From the NCBI GenBank assembly GCA_018466975.1, contig CM031559.1, forward strand, positions 3,100,001 to 3,164,000: a stretch of DNA of 64,000 nucleotides. The letters are read 5' to 3'. The notes beneath the pieces were generated by a model. That model was not told the origin of the DNA. It saw nothing but the letters and a program-made list of their open reading frames with translations, and did not search any database. This document shows, in pieces, positions 1 through 11,911 of this stretch. The position numbers and the translations under genes were made by a program. The stretch is from Sparassis latifolia. Its lineage: Eukaryota > Basidiomycota > Agaricomycetes > Polyporales > Sparassidaceae. The stretch's first letter is position 1, and the number at the start of each line of letters is the position of its first letter.

Positions 1-835
1 ATCAGGAGATAGCAGTCAATCGGTGTGAATTAAAGGCCAAGTCCGGCCATTTCTGGGTGAGCTTCCTGTGAGTACTACGGAGATGAAAAGGAACATACCG
101 AAGTGACGTCTCAATGTCGTATCCTGTTATATTTAAATGCTGGAGCGCCAGCAATAAGTAAGCTGCAGAACATGGTTGTAGGTACAGCACGTACACTGGT
201 GATAGTCGTTGGCTGATACGCGAAACAGAAATAAAGGCACGCCACATCTTGACGCCTATTGCGTAGTGAAGAAGTACAGCAGCGAATATGTGGGAAAGTT
301 ACTCGATGTGAACGGACACGGACACGGCGTAGATTTGGACAAAGTTGGTCGAGAGCATCACAGGTACATTGGATAGTCGCTCGGCGGTCGTGTTTCGTGC
401 ATACGGCATGATGGGGAGCGAGGAAGAGAGGTATGTTTCGGCTTTGCGGTAAGCCGGCAACAAAGCTCTCAGGCGGCGGAGTTTGTCGATGCCGTATTTG
501 CCGTTCTTCAAGTCCAAGAGCCACATTTGTATGATTCCGAAAAGTTCTCTTTTGCAACTGGGAAGAGGGCAATGGAGGCAGAGATGTAAAATCCCTGGGT
601 TACCAAGCCCGTTCATCTCCCGCTAGTATTCCAGTGGAGAAATTTCCGGCTACTGAATGCTTTGGACGGCGCTCCGGATTAGTCTCCTTGAACAGAGTAG
701 ACACTCTGCTTCAAGCTTCGTGCCTCGGGATATTCGTGTCTGATACTCCGGATGTCCTTGTAGATCTCTTCATCCCAGTTTGTCAACGAGTCTCCAATGC
801 GGTGCTGAACGATGTTTAATTGATCTTCCACCAGG
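1..835. other. No convincing gene
   Basis: Short open frames occur on both strands, but none shows a recognisable motif, a plausible splice pattern or similarity to anything else in the window. I see nothing I can name here. Confidence 0.5.
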
Positions 836-1592
836 GAGGCTAAGTTTGTTCTCGCAGAGGTCTTGTCTCCTGATGTGGCGACAGACGCTCTGCCGACAAC
901 TTTCATGCTCATTGCAGCCAAACCGCGGACCGAGAGTCTATTCCCATTTGAGAGTGAAGCCAAGTACGTGTATTTGAAGGACAGTAAGACTTGTTAAGGC
1001 TGCAGATTATAATGCTGTCCGAATATTACGACATCATCACGGATTTGAAGCTCTTCGTTCGCGTGATTCGCCGTTTGTTCGACTCGTCTCTGTCAGATTT
1101 TGGCTACGACCCTACAGTTACGCTCTCGCCCGGCCAGAAGTGTCATCAAGAAGAGTATCTGTCTCTCGGAGTCACCGTGAAATCAAAGGTGACAATGATG
1201 TGCGCGAGCCCACCAACAATCTGGTCATCTGTCTTGGCTGAGGTGAGAAGCGTACATCTGGAACGCAGCTACCACGTTGAATCGAAAGCCTATCATATCG
1301 CTGATGAGTCGCCTGGCGATAAGTGATAGACAGGTGGGAGTATTACGTAGCCTGCAGAATTCACGAAAAGTGCAGCGTGCCCGACTTCAAGGAATAACGA
1401 CGTTTGTCGCTGGAGGTGAGGAGAGCTGGTACACGCACCATGAAAGTTAGCGTAAGCGAAGTCGGCGATATTCACGCAGTAGAGAACGACGCCGTCTTGC
1501 GTCGCTCGAAGGTTTTGGTCGCCCACTGTGGGAGTATCGCAATGCTGGGGAATTCATTCGAGGTGGAGAGCCCTGGTGGGCGAATTCGCTAA
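836..1592 (+). pseudogene. Decayed FunK1-type protein kinase relic
   Basis: This stretch aligns by eye, with frame changes and gaps, to the large second exon of the FunK1 kinase at 48755-49694. Shared landmarks are EYDIIT (here YYDIIT), then PGQ-C-QEEY, then PPIWSS, then an invariant-looking DAVL-R. The order is the same in both. No single frame stays open and the C-terminal kinase lobe with its HRD loop is missing, so it is a truncated dead copy. FunK1 (fungal-type protein kinase, Pfam Pkinase_fungal) is a large Agaricomycete family of unknown substrates. It lies about 500 bp before one copy of a dispersed repeat that also flanks the better FunK1 gene. Confidence 0.75.
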
Positions 1593-2059
1593 TTTGGTAG
1601 TCGCTTGAATGCTGTTCGCTGACGCACTCGGCAGGCCATCGACGACTTTCCGCATTGAGCATGCTGCCCGGAAACATCATTCCGGGGATCATTTTCCTCG
1701 GAGAATAATGACGTACATAGATGCAGACGACAATCCGCAGTGCCGGCAGTCAGAGCGATCGCGATCTGGAAGGCTTTTGGTCTTCGTGGCACCCCTCTGT
1801 GAAGCCGGGCGCGGATAACATTGCTGTGCGGTAGCCCGAATATACAGCCCCCGATGCTCAATCCGCTCCGGTTGAAGGTCTGAAATCATCAGCAGGTGCA
1901 AACACTTGTTGGTGTGCGGCCCGCGAAAGTGGCTGAAGTCGCTCAACGCGTCCGGCGAGACTCAGCTGTTTGCCTCCCTCGCATTAATATGCTGGATTTG
2001 CATGGAAAAACATAATCCTGGGAGGATTGGGAGTCCGAAGCAAGAGTAGCGGCTGGAGC

Positions 2060-2420
2060 GATTCCATGAGGTGTCAGACCTGACATATTTGACATACTAT
2101 GATGAGCGGTTCGAGGCGTGTAAGTTCGTCTGAGATCCACGTAAAAATGATGTTCCATGCTGGTCGCATTCAATCCGATTCAGGGAGGCAGGGCCGCAAA
2201 GTGACGATGGCTATATCATATCTTACTTATCTCTTCGACCGTGGAAGAAGACGGCCGCCGGTCCATTTCGTTTCATGACAACAACATGGCTTCCGGACGT
2301 ACAAGTCAGACCACATTCTAACTTTCAAGATACAACGACAGGAATTACTCACCCGGCCTGCGCAGCGCTGCCCTTCAAGTTAAGCGTGCGCTTCACGAAC
2401 TTGTTCACCTTCGCTGAGAG
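2060..2420. repeat. Dispersed repeat, copy A
   Basis: The stretch matches 47480-47840 almost base for base with scattered substitutions and small indels. A shorter third piece lies at 51410-51480. The repeat includes the 3' end of a minus-strand membrane-protein gene, including a conserved GTGAGT donor at 2352-2347. In all three places it lies next to a FunK1 kinase or kinase relic, so it probably travelled with it. Confidence 0.85.
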
Positions 2421-3110
2421 AACCTCTGAACTGCGACGCGTGGTAGAAAGGCTGGCTCCGAAGTTTGAGGGGAGCGTTTTCTGGACCCAGACTCACCCGT
2501 CCCTCTTCTCGTATCCTTCCAGTAAATGTTCATCGCTATACACGAACTCCCCACTTACGCCCTTGTTCAAAAGCAAGCAGATCGCATACACGACGATCAC
2601 GACGGTGCCAGAGTACCCGATGAAAGCTGCAGCGATGAAGAACGGCGATAGAGGACTAGACAGGATGTCAACACTTTGTATGACGATCAGGACGATATGG
2701 ATGGAAATTGCCCATGGATTCTCAAGCTGAAGGGTATAACTCGTCGAGTGGGCCAGAAGGCGTCGGTGTGAGGGGAAGGACTATTCAGGGAGATCTGGAA
2801 GAAGAGCATGATGTCAGCGTAAAGCAGATCGGTGGGGGATGCGGAGATAGTGAGCGACCTCGGACGAATAGCGGCATCGACTTGGGAAGAAACGATTTGG
2901 ACGCACCGTCCATGGTTCAGCGTGGAGGTCCACCTGGCGAAGATGGAAGGTTAGAAAATCGCAATGTCATGATTAATATACAAAGTATAAGGTTGAGGCA
3001 CACGCGCAGAGCACGCAGGTTCGTGAGGCCGGTCCGGGTTAGTGTGGGAGGTAGAATGGATGTGGCGCTCCTGAGATGACGCTGGAATGTATTGTAGAAA
3101 CTTGAGCGCC
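2350..3110 (-). pseudogene. Fragmentary multi-pass membrane protein gene
   Basis: The clearest exon runs from 2797 down to 2497. It encodes two hydrophobic segments (around HIVLIVIQSVDIL and FFIAAAFIGYSG), followed by a charged loop ending EGYEKRDG at a GTGAGT donor. A further exon near 2400-2353 reads KVNKFVKRTLNLKGSAAQAG and ends at another GTGAGT donor. Upstream, a good branch point and acceptor (near 2950) suggest more exons, but they do not join into one clean frame and the last acceptor before 2797 is weak. I do not recognise the family. It may be a seven-helix or transporter-like fungal protein that is partly degraded. Its 3' end was copied with the repeat to 47.8 kb. Confidence 0.45.
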
Positions 3111-5077
3111 AAAGCGAAATGGACTTTGAAGGGCTACACACATATCATACAAAGTCCTTCGAACGCAGCGGAGACTCCGAGATATATCGTGATAGAATGT
3201 ACCATCTGGATGGAGGCAATTGCATGTCAGACGGTCGCGCAACATGAAAATATTAAACGCCCAGCCTCGCTACTGGGAGCTATGGGATAGAATAGCATTA
3301 ACCAACACATCAGATTGTGACGGAGGGAAGTAGGAAGCACCATTATGGTGGTTGTTTGATCCCGAATGAGATTAACTCACAATAATCTGCAACGTTTGTT
3401 CAAAAGAGCCAGAATCCAAAGCCAAATTTTCAACACAACGAAGGCCTTGCACAATTGCCTGGCAACCAGTGGGCCTACCAATTCATGGAATGCTGCTATG
3501 ATGTAATGGCGATTGGCACCGGATGGTACAGGGCAATTCGATGATCCGCCGAGTTGCTTGTTGTACTCGATGAAAAGGCAGTGAGAGCGACTTGTGGACA
3601 CTCATAAACTCGGCGATTCCGTCAGCGAGTCATATTAAGAGAATGTAGGCATCAGCTACTGTGTCCAAATCGCAATGATTACGGACGTACCTCAAACCAG
3701 ATCATCAGCCAGAGATAAGTCGGTCAAGTTCTGAAACAATCACGTCTGGGACACGGAATCAATAACCACAGCAGACAGTGGAGGGAGTGCAGTGAACTGG
3801 ATTCCAGTAGAGGATCGCCACACTGCAGCGACAAAGTAGACATAGAACTACCAATATCAAGCAAAACAACCGGAACCCAATGCCGCATGACTGGATCGAC
3901 CGCATACCCTTGCGACCGCCACAACTCGAGTAATGTACCAACGCACGGCGTGAGGAGGATGCACCTACATGCGAGTTGTGGGGCGTAGGATCGCGGTCGA
4001 TCGCGCACACGTAAGACAGAGGGTACCTTCGAGATGCACTGTCGCAATGAGAAAAACATCGCTGTACAGACTTAGTATATGATACTAGTGAAAATGGAAA
4101 ATACAGGACGGAGTCTGTACATCGCGGTCGCGATCGGGAATGAGAGTAGCATAGAAGCTTGATGTTAGACATTTCCGCAGCCTTTTGAAGTGAAACTTTT
4201 AAAAAGTACTCTGTCTAGCAGAGAAGCTAAAACAGCGTCAACGTGAGGTCTAAGAACTAGAAGGCGAAAAATGGGTCTCACCCCAAGTACTTAGCAAGAA
4301 ACGGAAGAGCTTATCGCCCATGATCCTGCTACCAGCAGTACATTTGATTGCATTCATAACTTGCTGCATCAATGCTCATCCTCAGAGGTGTCTGTATAGT
4401 CCTCTGACCGTTGACGCAGATGAGGACGAAAAGTTGGTTTTCGAAGGTCGAATGTCATGGTGAGAAAACACATAGCGCCTGTTTGGCGCCCGCTGCCGCC
4501 ACGGCCTCCGCTGGAAGCTGCTGGAAGTCACCGAATGTGCTGCGGTGAACGCCGTGGATACCGGCGGCCAATGGTTTTGCCACCAACTGCCTCAAAACTG
4601 CCTACACCTAGTATTTTTCCTTCCAGACCTCTAGGCAATTCCCATACTCGCTCTCGAGAGGTCTGAATAAGTTTTGTATTTCTCGGCTATTCTTGTCATG
4701 CAAGTGGCTGCCTCTGGAACCCACAATTATTGACGATGCGGGGGCTGCGCTGGGCTACAGTCTTTGGCCGGATGCAGATTGGAGGTATGTGCGCGATCGG
4801 CTGATTGACGAGGGACGAACTAGATACACTTGAACGGCCAATGACTGGTCCTGAGGCCTGAGCGACCCTCGTACCTTGGGCTGAGCGTATCGTAAGCACC
4901 ACATCACAAGGGAACAATGTAGGAGTGTCATAGCCGACGCATACCCCCAAGCCCTCCCACACGAGGCTCCCTTATACCGCCCGTCTTTCCTCTCGGAATG
5001 AGGTCGCGCAGTCTCTAACTTGGCCGATCCGTTTTAGAGACTTGTACAGTGGATGACATTCAACGGGCATTAATGGA
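3111..5077. other. No convincing gene
   Basis: Only short frames occur. One minus-strand piece near 3890-3830 (reading PVVLLDIG) resembles the PVVF-DF segment of the kinase-like family found elsewhere in the window, but it is too short to call. The rest shows nothing recognisable. Confidence 0.45.
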
Positions 5078-6443
5078 TTACAAAGACAGTCGAGACACAA
5101 GGTCCGAATCCGTTTGGGAGCCTCCGGAGTCCACGTCGAGATCCATATCGTCCGGATTATATCGTACAATTTCCTCCGGCACCTCCTAGAAAGCTTGAAA
5201 CCATCGCGGAAATTGAGTAGAATAGAGCGCGAACAGTTGCGTGAACGGGGCGCCTTTGCACGCGCGGTCCTCCAGCCGTGCCTTGATGTCCGCCATCGGG
5301 GTCGCCAACTCGCGGAGTAAAAGGATGGTATTATAACATACATGAAATTCAGTAGAATCACATGGGCGACGTCATAAATATCGAGGTAGTACGTACGATG
5401 ACATACAATTGGTGATGTTCGATGCGACAGACTTAGCATCGGAGTTCCGTCCAAAGACAAATTCGGTGAACACGACGGGCTGCGGGGCTAACCCGGCGGA
5501 CGAGGATGTTGCGGGCGCTGAGCGCTGATGTCGCGCACTATCACGCCACGTTTTGTGGTTTTGTATAGGCACGACAACCATCCGTCCATCTAGTGATATT
5601 CCAGCTTGAGCGAAACCACGCTGCAGTCAATAGTTAAGGCATCGAAGCTCACCATTTGCGAGACCTCGTCGCGGCAGTCCGACCGGTGACGAACTCCATG
5701 ACATGGGCAAAAGCGACTTTACCGTAGGGGAGTTGCACCTGCAACAGAAGAGTGAGAAATGAATACCAGGCAAGGTGACAAACGGACCTTGAACCATCCG
5801 AAGGACCACTGGCAGGGTATCTCCTTTCCTGCTCGGACAGTCGTTTCCAGAATTCTAAGTATAACAAAAGCATATCGTACCCTGAAGAGCGCTCATACAT
5901 TCGTAATCGCCAGCCTCAGACCGTGCCATTGCAGCGCCCGTATACCATTTCATCCACGAGTGGGGCGCTCTCGCCTCGTCAAATCGTTCAGGGGGAAGGA
6001 AGGCACTCTCCAGAAATATCTTCATCACTACCGTCGCTTCGGGGGTATGACCCTTCCAGCCTCATCGTTGCTCGCCAAACTTGCCCCCGCACAGCCGTTC
6101 CTATCCAGAGGGGGTTTGTCAAAATGATCATGATGTCGGCGAAGGCTTCGTAGAACGCTGTGCAATGCATCATCTCGGGCAGCGCACGATGCCGGTAGAG
6201 GCGAGACTCAAAAGATATATTGTTCCATGCGAAGCTTGACGGACACCAGCGCTCGACGATTTTTAAGGGGTACGGACGAGCGTTTTTGCTGTATTCGTGT
6301 GAGGCTTCTACCTGACGGCAGATACGCTCCGCCAGCTCCTTGTACTGTGTTTGGTTTTGAGGGTAGTCGAAGAAACCGTCGTCGACTAGAGGTGGCGTTA
6401 GCCCTGCGGGCAGTAGAGCAGCAAGCTCAAGGAAGGGGTCCAT
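5078..6443 (-). pseudogene. Broken kinase-like gene KL-a
   Basis: The N-terminal exon starts at 6443 and reads DDGFFDYPQNQTQYKEL, equivalent to the FF-YP-T--EY region of the intact kinase-like genes at 33-47 kb. It continues to the GQVWRATMRLEG segment. Next come an ATP-lysine motif (VVMKIFLESAF), a GKEIP--WSFGWFK exon, FAHVMEFV, PVVFTEF and a C-terminal MADIKARLEDRACKGAPF block. Several breaks are visible. There is a frameshift just before VVMK, where the copy at 24.9 kb has about 20 more bases. The catalytic-loop exon is scrambled, and an in-frame TAG lies at 5188-5186. It is head-to-head with the O-methyltransferase at 6998. Family membership is clear, activity is unlikely. Confidence 0.8.
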
Positions 6444-6997
6444 CTGAGGTAGGGAAGCAAGGATTTGGAGCCTATTTCGAATACGACCGACGATCGATTA
6501 TTTATGTCTGTGTAGGCGTTCTTATGATGCCACACCTGTTTGCGGAAATACTTCAATTCTCGGGTACGGACCCCGGTGCGCATCCTACTTATATCCTCGC
6601 CTTTGCTACCTCACCGTTAATTACGGCCGCAACGTTAGTGACGTTCACGAACTGCCATAATCTAAGAATATTAACAGCCCGAGAAGGTCTGAAGACGTCT
6701 CAAAATTTTGTGGCGCCAATAATGGTACGTTTTGCGCTGTATTATAATAAAGGTGAATTCGGTAGCTGGCAGGTGCGCCACAGAGCACCAGCAAAGTGGT
6801 AGATGACCTGAGAGAAGCAGGACAGTCTCGTAACGAGCCACTCCAACTCCGTGTGCTGACACTATCTGACTGTACGTCTTCCTAGAAAGCTGTCATGAGC
6901 CTGATCTTGTTCCCTGAGGCAGTCGTAAAAGACGACGTCGACTCGGACTGCCTGCCTAGCTTGTATACAGCCTCAGCTGCACACTCTTCCTTCGACA
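6444..6997. promoter_or_regulatory. Shared divergent promoter region
   Basis: This 554-bp gap separates the kinase-like start (-) from the O-methyltransferase start (+). Its sequence is kept in front of all three O-methyltransferase copies (also 13290-13847 and 24184-24700 reversed), including a TCGATTA-TTATGTCTGTGTAGGCG stretch. Conservation together with the coding part suggests the promoter was duplicated with the gene. No specific binding site can be assigned. Confidence 0.5.
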
Positions 6998-8621
6998 ATG
7001 TCCACCACTAGTGCCCGTGCAGAAAAACTTCTCGCCGTTGTGGATCTTGTAGTAAATGCCGCTCGGGTGGTGATACAAGAGTGGACAAAGGAGGACGCTG
7101 CTGGTGGTCAGAACGCCCTCTCGGCGTCCGTAGATCTCTTCAAGGCTCAGCGCACCATCTTGGCTGCCTGCGGCTCGTTCACTGAAATTTTACAAGTGCC
7201 TCAGAGACGCATCCTAGAAGTTGCTAACCAATTCTTTGAGGCTCGGGCGTTGCACATCGCGGTCGAGCATCGTGTCGCCCATCACCTTGCCGAGGTCGAC
7301 GAGGCTGTAGGAATGCCCATCTCTGAGCTCAGCAAGGCCACAGGTCTTCACCCGAGAAAGCTTTGTGAGCTGTCTTTCCCTTGATGGTCGCGACTTGTGA
7401 CTGACGACTGCTGACGACTGCGTTTAGCGCGCATCATGCGGGCCCTCTGCTCCATGCACATCTTTGCCGAAGTTCAAGACGGATATTTCGCCAACAACAC
7501 GGTCAGCGCGACGCTCGTCACCAACGAGGCCCTTGAAGCACATGTCCTTTTAGAGTGAGTAATCTGCTATTATTGTTAACTCTGGCTGACCGTGCTTAGG
7601 GCTTGGGTTTATTATCCGGCCTCGGCAAAGCTTCTGGAGATTGCCGGTGATCCTGTAAAGGGTTGGTCCAACTCTGCGACCGATTGCGCTTTCCAGGAGG
7701 CACATGGAACCAAGCTCTCTTTCTTTGACTGGCTCGAAGAAGGAATTATACAGCCCGATGGCTCCGTCAAACCGCGGCCCGCCCTGGAACGATTCACTGT
7801 CGCGATGGTCAATAGTGGTAACGTCCTCGGAACCCCGCCCTCATACTGTAAGCCACAGTTGCCGCTGTGGCATTCCAGCCTTTGATAATGCTCGTGATAC
7901 TGGCAGACTTTCCATGGGAATCGCTCGGCTCTGCAACAATGGTTGATATAGGCGGTGGCATTGGTATGTTTCATATTAATGTAGGACGAGCTTGATCACT
8001 GATACGGTATATGGACAGGTGGAATGAGTTTCGATCTCTGCAATCACTTTCCACTCCTCAATTTCGTCGTCCAGGATCGTCCTGCCGTGATCGAGAAGGC
8101 TGAGCCTGTGTGGCAGCGCGAACGGCAAGAAGCACTCAAAGCCGGTCGCGTTCAATTCATGCCTCACGACTTCTTCACGGAAAACCCCGTGAGGGGCGCC
8201 GACGTGTACCTCCTGCGCCACATCCTGTAAGCATTCTATACGCTGTCCGGCCTCTCTCGGCCCTGCTTAGCATCACAACAGCCACGACTGGGAAGACGAC
8301 CGCTGCGTCGACATCCTCTCCGCCCTCCGCCCGGCACTCTCCCCGCACTCGCGGGTGCTCGTGGTTGACATGGTGATGAACACGACGCTGGGCTGCCCCG
8401 AGATACCGTCCGCGCCGTTCCCGCTGCTCGCAAACTACGGCACTTCTATCCGCTACGCTCACGAGTCTGACCTGGTAATGATGTCCATGCTCAATGGCGC
8501 GGAGCGCGTCCCGGCCGATTTCCGGTCGATCGCTCAGCGGGCGGGGCTCGAAGTCACCGGCATGTGGGAGTGCCCCGGAGACTGCGTGGTTGAGATGCGG
8601 TTGCCGTCCGTGAGCCAGTAG
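6998..8621 (+). CDS. O-methyltransferase, copy 1 (COMT-like, SAM-dependent)
   Basis: The proposed exons 6998-7364, 7428-7554, 7600-7847, 7907-7963, 8019-8226 and 8282-8621 join in frame to 448 residues. The product should methylate a hydroxyl group of a small aromatic or polyketide-like molecule with S-adenosylmethionine. The N-terminal half is helical, as in the dimerisation domain of this family, with the typical YFANN-VSA segment. VDIGGGIGG is the glycine-rich SAM site. HDWEDDRC near the start of the last exon carries the histidine that serves as catalytic base in plant-type O-methyltransferases. Exon 3 to 4 is joined through the acceptor at 7905-7906, the one that keeps the frame. Intron 1 has a 10-base tandem duplication absent from the other copies. 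The substrate cannot be read from sequence. Confidence 0.88.
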
Positions 8622-9003
8622 GGAGAGCGAGGTTTCTGTAGAATCAATTAGATGGAGATGGGCATTGGCCCGTCAACGTTCTTCTTTAGCCCGTGTACGA
8701 ATACATTGTGAGTCGATGTGCTTTGAGTCTTTGATTGTAGAATCAGTTACATGGTGTACGAACTCGTTATATCGGTTGTCGTTCCCCGATGGAGAATGAG
8801 TGTGGCACGCCAATGTCGCGAACATAAACGTTAAAGGCATGTACTTAGCTATCGTAGACCAAGCGCAAGTAGCCCGATAATTCTATCAAGAAACCCCCAG
8901 AAACACAGAAACCCCAATTGCAAGATATATATTCGGCCTACGACACCAGCAGAACGATTATCGATCGACTCAACGATCGACTTAAGACCCGAAGACGCTG
9001 TCG
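8622..9003. other. 3' flank of the duplicated block
   Basis: No gene is seen. The first 250 bases match the 3' flanks of the other two O-methyltransferases. Similarity stops near 8875, which marks the block edge. Confidence 0.6.
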
Positions 9004-10178
9004 TTACTCGTCAGCAACGGCAAATATCAGATAGTCAAAGAGTCTCTTACTGTCGTCGGTCCGCGCGAGCGCCGTCCCGTCACTCAAGACGATGTTCTCA
9101 TATAGGAACGCTTACCGAGAGAGATGGTACTGCGTTCCTAAATCGATCTCGTCCACGCACTCTTTTGAGAGCCTTCCGAGAAAGTAAACTCGGGATTATT
9201 GATTAATACTTGAACGAGACAACTTACCCGCAAGATTCGAGGCAAGCGGAAATTGAAGTACTCTTGCCGGATCGTTTGAGTCTGCGTGACCATCCTGCGG
9301 TATGTATCCGACATATTGGACATGCGCGCTCTGACGTCATCTTCTTGCTTTTGAATCTGCACGTAGGTGTATATTGAATGTGAATCGATCTCGCCGACAA
9401 TAAGACACGTGCGTTACCCGGGTTGCGTCCCTTCAGAAGAAGATCCCCCTTCAATACGGCCTTCCCTATTTCCCGATTTCCTCCCGCACCCCCACGTGAA
9501 CGACCCTGCACGGCCTCACGGTGAGATTCTCCCTTTTGAAGCGCTCCAGCTCTTCCCCTGTAACGTCGAAGTTGTTCTTAATCTTCTCCGTCGCTATTTC
9601 TGAGTCTTGGAGAGTGCATTTGTATCGGCTGGCGAGCTCTTTGGTCGAGGAGCGGCGAAGCGCGTTATAGCGCACCCACACATAAAATATAGTGTGCGTA
9701 GCGAGCCCTTCGCTCATCTCATTTAGGTGCTGCGTAGAATGCAGGCGGTTCTCGACCATGATCTCATGGTTCTTCATCGTCTGGTGTCAGGTGCTAACGA
9801 ACGACCTACGGCACAATGTGAGACGATGAAAATAAATAGAAGGCATACAAGGTTCACCCAGCCTTACCGTCATTCGCGGCGTATGCTGCAGATGTGCTCT
9901 TCGCGAGCTTTTGCATATTTCTCCCGTACCCCTCTTCCAGCAGCGCGCGTTTCTTGAAGAAAACGGATGCTTCTAGACGTGCGACCAGCGAGCTCGTTAT
10001 AGAGAGGCACTGAAAAGATAGGAGCATGCATATAATGACAAATACATACCCTGCACGAAACTACGCTCTGCTGTAATCGGTCAAGCAATAATGGAACACC
10101 GCAGTCGTTCAACGACGCTAAATTCGTCCGAACTGACAGACATGAAAGGAGTGAGATAAAGGCTAACATCGAGTTCAC
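9004..10178 (-). pseudogene. Truncated F-BAR domain protein (RhoGAP-type N-terminus)
   Basis: Conceptual exons give an FCH/F-BAR pattern: VPLLLDRLQQSV, then RALLEEGYGRNMQKLAKST, then KNHEIMVENRLH--QHLNEMSEGLA, then TKELASRYKCTLQDSEIATE, then GRNPGN joined to IQKQEDDVRARMS, then IRQEYFNFRLPRILR and YENIVLSDGT. Such domains bend membranes and in fungi often sit in front of a Rho GTPase-activating domain, which is absent here. Damage is visible. An extra A shifts the frame near 9165. TAA at 9114-9112 replaces an expected aromatic codon before AFLYEN. The segment after EGLA is garbled, and the frame ends at 9004 soon after. One join uses a GC donor (9412). It is a dead copy of a gene that is presumably intact elsewhere. 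Confidence 0.75.
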
Positions 10179-10681
10179 AAAAGCTCATAACACGTTCTCG
10201 TCGAAGCTAGCTTCTACGAGAGTGGCACTATCGGCGGTGTCGAGATATTCCGCAGTCGCCGGAAGCGCACTGTCACGCTATCTGGACTCAGAGTGTCTGG
10301 GCGGTGATTCTCCACTCGAGCGAAGGGGTGAGGTAGATTTTGCGGGCGTGGGCGGTACGCAGTTAGTAAGAGAGTCTGCAGATACGCCGAGCGGTTGTAT
10401 CTGTGGTGAGATTCGGAGCTGTCGGCATTCTCCCACGAGGACGGCTATTCTTCGTGGTTCATCGCCCATAACGACGACGACAAGAGATAGAAAAGCTCGT
10501 CGTCGGGGAGCAGCCCTCTGCAGCCACTTGGATTAATATGGGTACTCGCGTAGATTACTTTCATTACGTAAGCCAATCTGTTCCCACATGTTTTCCGCCA
10601 CCGCGTTATGTTTTTCTACCCGAGTCTCCTCCGCTCACCGCCTTTGCAGGCTTCTCCCTCATTCCATCTCTGTTACATTTC

Positions 10682-11911
10682 AGATTGCTAATGACTTGTG
10701 CACGGAGCTCTTCGACGATGAGCGAGACATTGACTACGCATGGTGGAAGAGCAGCGCGTACAAGGAGATCGCGGTCCCACTTCCACCAAGCATTCGGGAA
10801 GGTCAGTCTTTCCGGCTCGTTCTCACCGCACACGCTTCGGGAAGCCCGCACGTCGTGAATCTCGCAGGTGCGACGCTCGGCGAGCCGCCTTTCCCTGTGC
10901 TGTCTATGCCCATCCTGTTATCTTCGCGTTCGTCCGCAAAAGCTGGATTCTTCACCATTGGGAAAGCAAGAACAGGTAGAGCGCGTGTACAGGACCTTGG
11001 CGGGGCCTGGAGACCAGCTGTTTTTGGACGTGAAGGAGCGGACGTAGTTTGATGTCGACAAGGTGAGCGATTGGCGCCGTGTCTCTCCGCGACCGTTTAA
11101 TTTCCTTGAAGGTTCGTCAGTCTAGCACAGGCGCGACCTTCTGACTCGACTGCCCTTGTTGATAACCTGTTGGAGATATTGATGTCATGTGAACCACGGA
11201 ATATCGTCGAACTCGGTAAGTGAAAGGAGAAATGTCGCGCCGTTTTTCTCTGATTTTTGCATGCGCTGGTACTGACCGCTTCTCGCTGACAGTAGGAGCT
11301 CTGCGTGCAGCTATTCCGTCTTGCAGAAATGGAGGATGCATACTAACCACTGACCTCCATGAGTGAGTCCTCGTTGTGTCCGTAAACGTGGTCTGAAATT
11401 TGTCAGCATTATTACAAGCTTCAGCGATGCCTCTCCTAGCACATAACATCGCAGCAAATGAGGCGCTATTCCGATCGGCTTCAACCCATCCGCACGCGCT
11501 CGTCCTCCGTTGGGACGACGAACAACTCCCGAACGGAGTATCGGCCATCGTGAGCGACTTGGACCTCACTCTGTACACTTAGCGTGTATTCACGTAGATA
11601 ATCAAATGACTATTGTCACCCGCAGAATGGCCGATGTCACCTACAACACATCCTTTCCCTCCCTCATCCGCACTCTCTCAGCCCTCACAGGTGTGCATTG
11701 CGAGCAACCCGTCGAATGCAGCTGCGAGACTGGAGTCGCGACACAATCAAAGTCGCCGTTGATTTTGCTAGAATATAATGAACGCGACGCCGCTGAACGA
11801 ACCCTTTGGAATATGATGTGTGAGGTTGGGATCAAGTTCGAGCAAGTGGGCGAGAAGGTTGGTTCGGGAGGTGAGCCTGCAGAGATTTGGGTTGGAAGCG
11901 TATTACCATAG
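10682..11911 (+). pseudogene. Decayed family-16 (METTL21-like) methyltransferase
   Basis: The late part is unmistakable. LLAHNIAANE, then RWDDEQLPNG, then DLDLTL joined across a 50-nt intron to MADVTYNTSFPSLIRTL, are landmarks of the Methyltransf_16 family, which methylates lysines on proteins such as elongation factors. Upstream, NLLEILMSCEPRNIVELG ends where the SAM motif ELGAGTG should continue. AGTD is readable near 11265 but lacks a proper acceptor before it. An in-frame TAG lies at 11045-11047, and the exon joining at about 11364-11405 is out of phase by one. The C-terminus ends at 11911. Family confident, function probably lost. Confidence 0.7.

Larger units (their letters stand above)
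5990..8870. repeat. Segmental duplication, block 1
   Basis: The block holds the kinase-like N-terminus, the divergent intergenic region and the whole O-methyltransferase with its 3' flank. Block 3 (22345-25015) is the same unit in reverse orientation. Block 2 (about 13285-15710) holds only the O-methyltransferase part. From exon 2 onward copies 1 and 2 keep an exact offset of 6840 bases. Confidence 0.9.

Noticed and set aside
3724..4172. Possible kinase-like relic on the minus strand (PVVLLDIG)
   Set aside because: A single eight-residue resemblance with no other family landmark in order. It is too weak.
8175..8462. Opposite-strand frames in the last O-methyltransferase exon (also 15015-15515 and 22824-23081)
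   Set aside because: They recur only because the exon is repeated and GC-rich. The sense frame has clear motifs.
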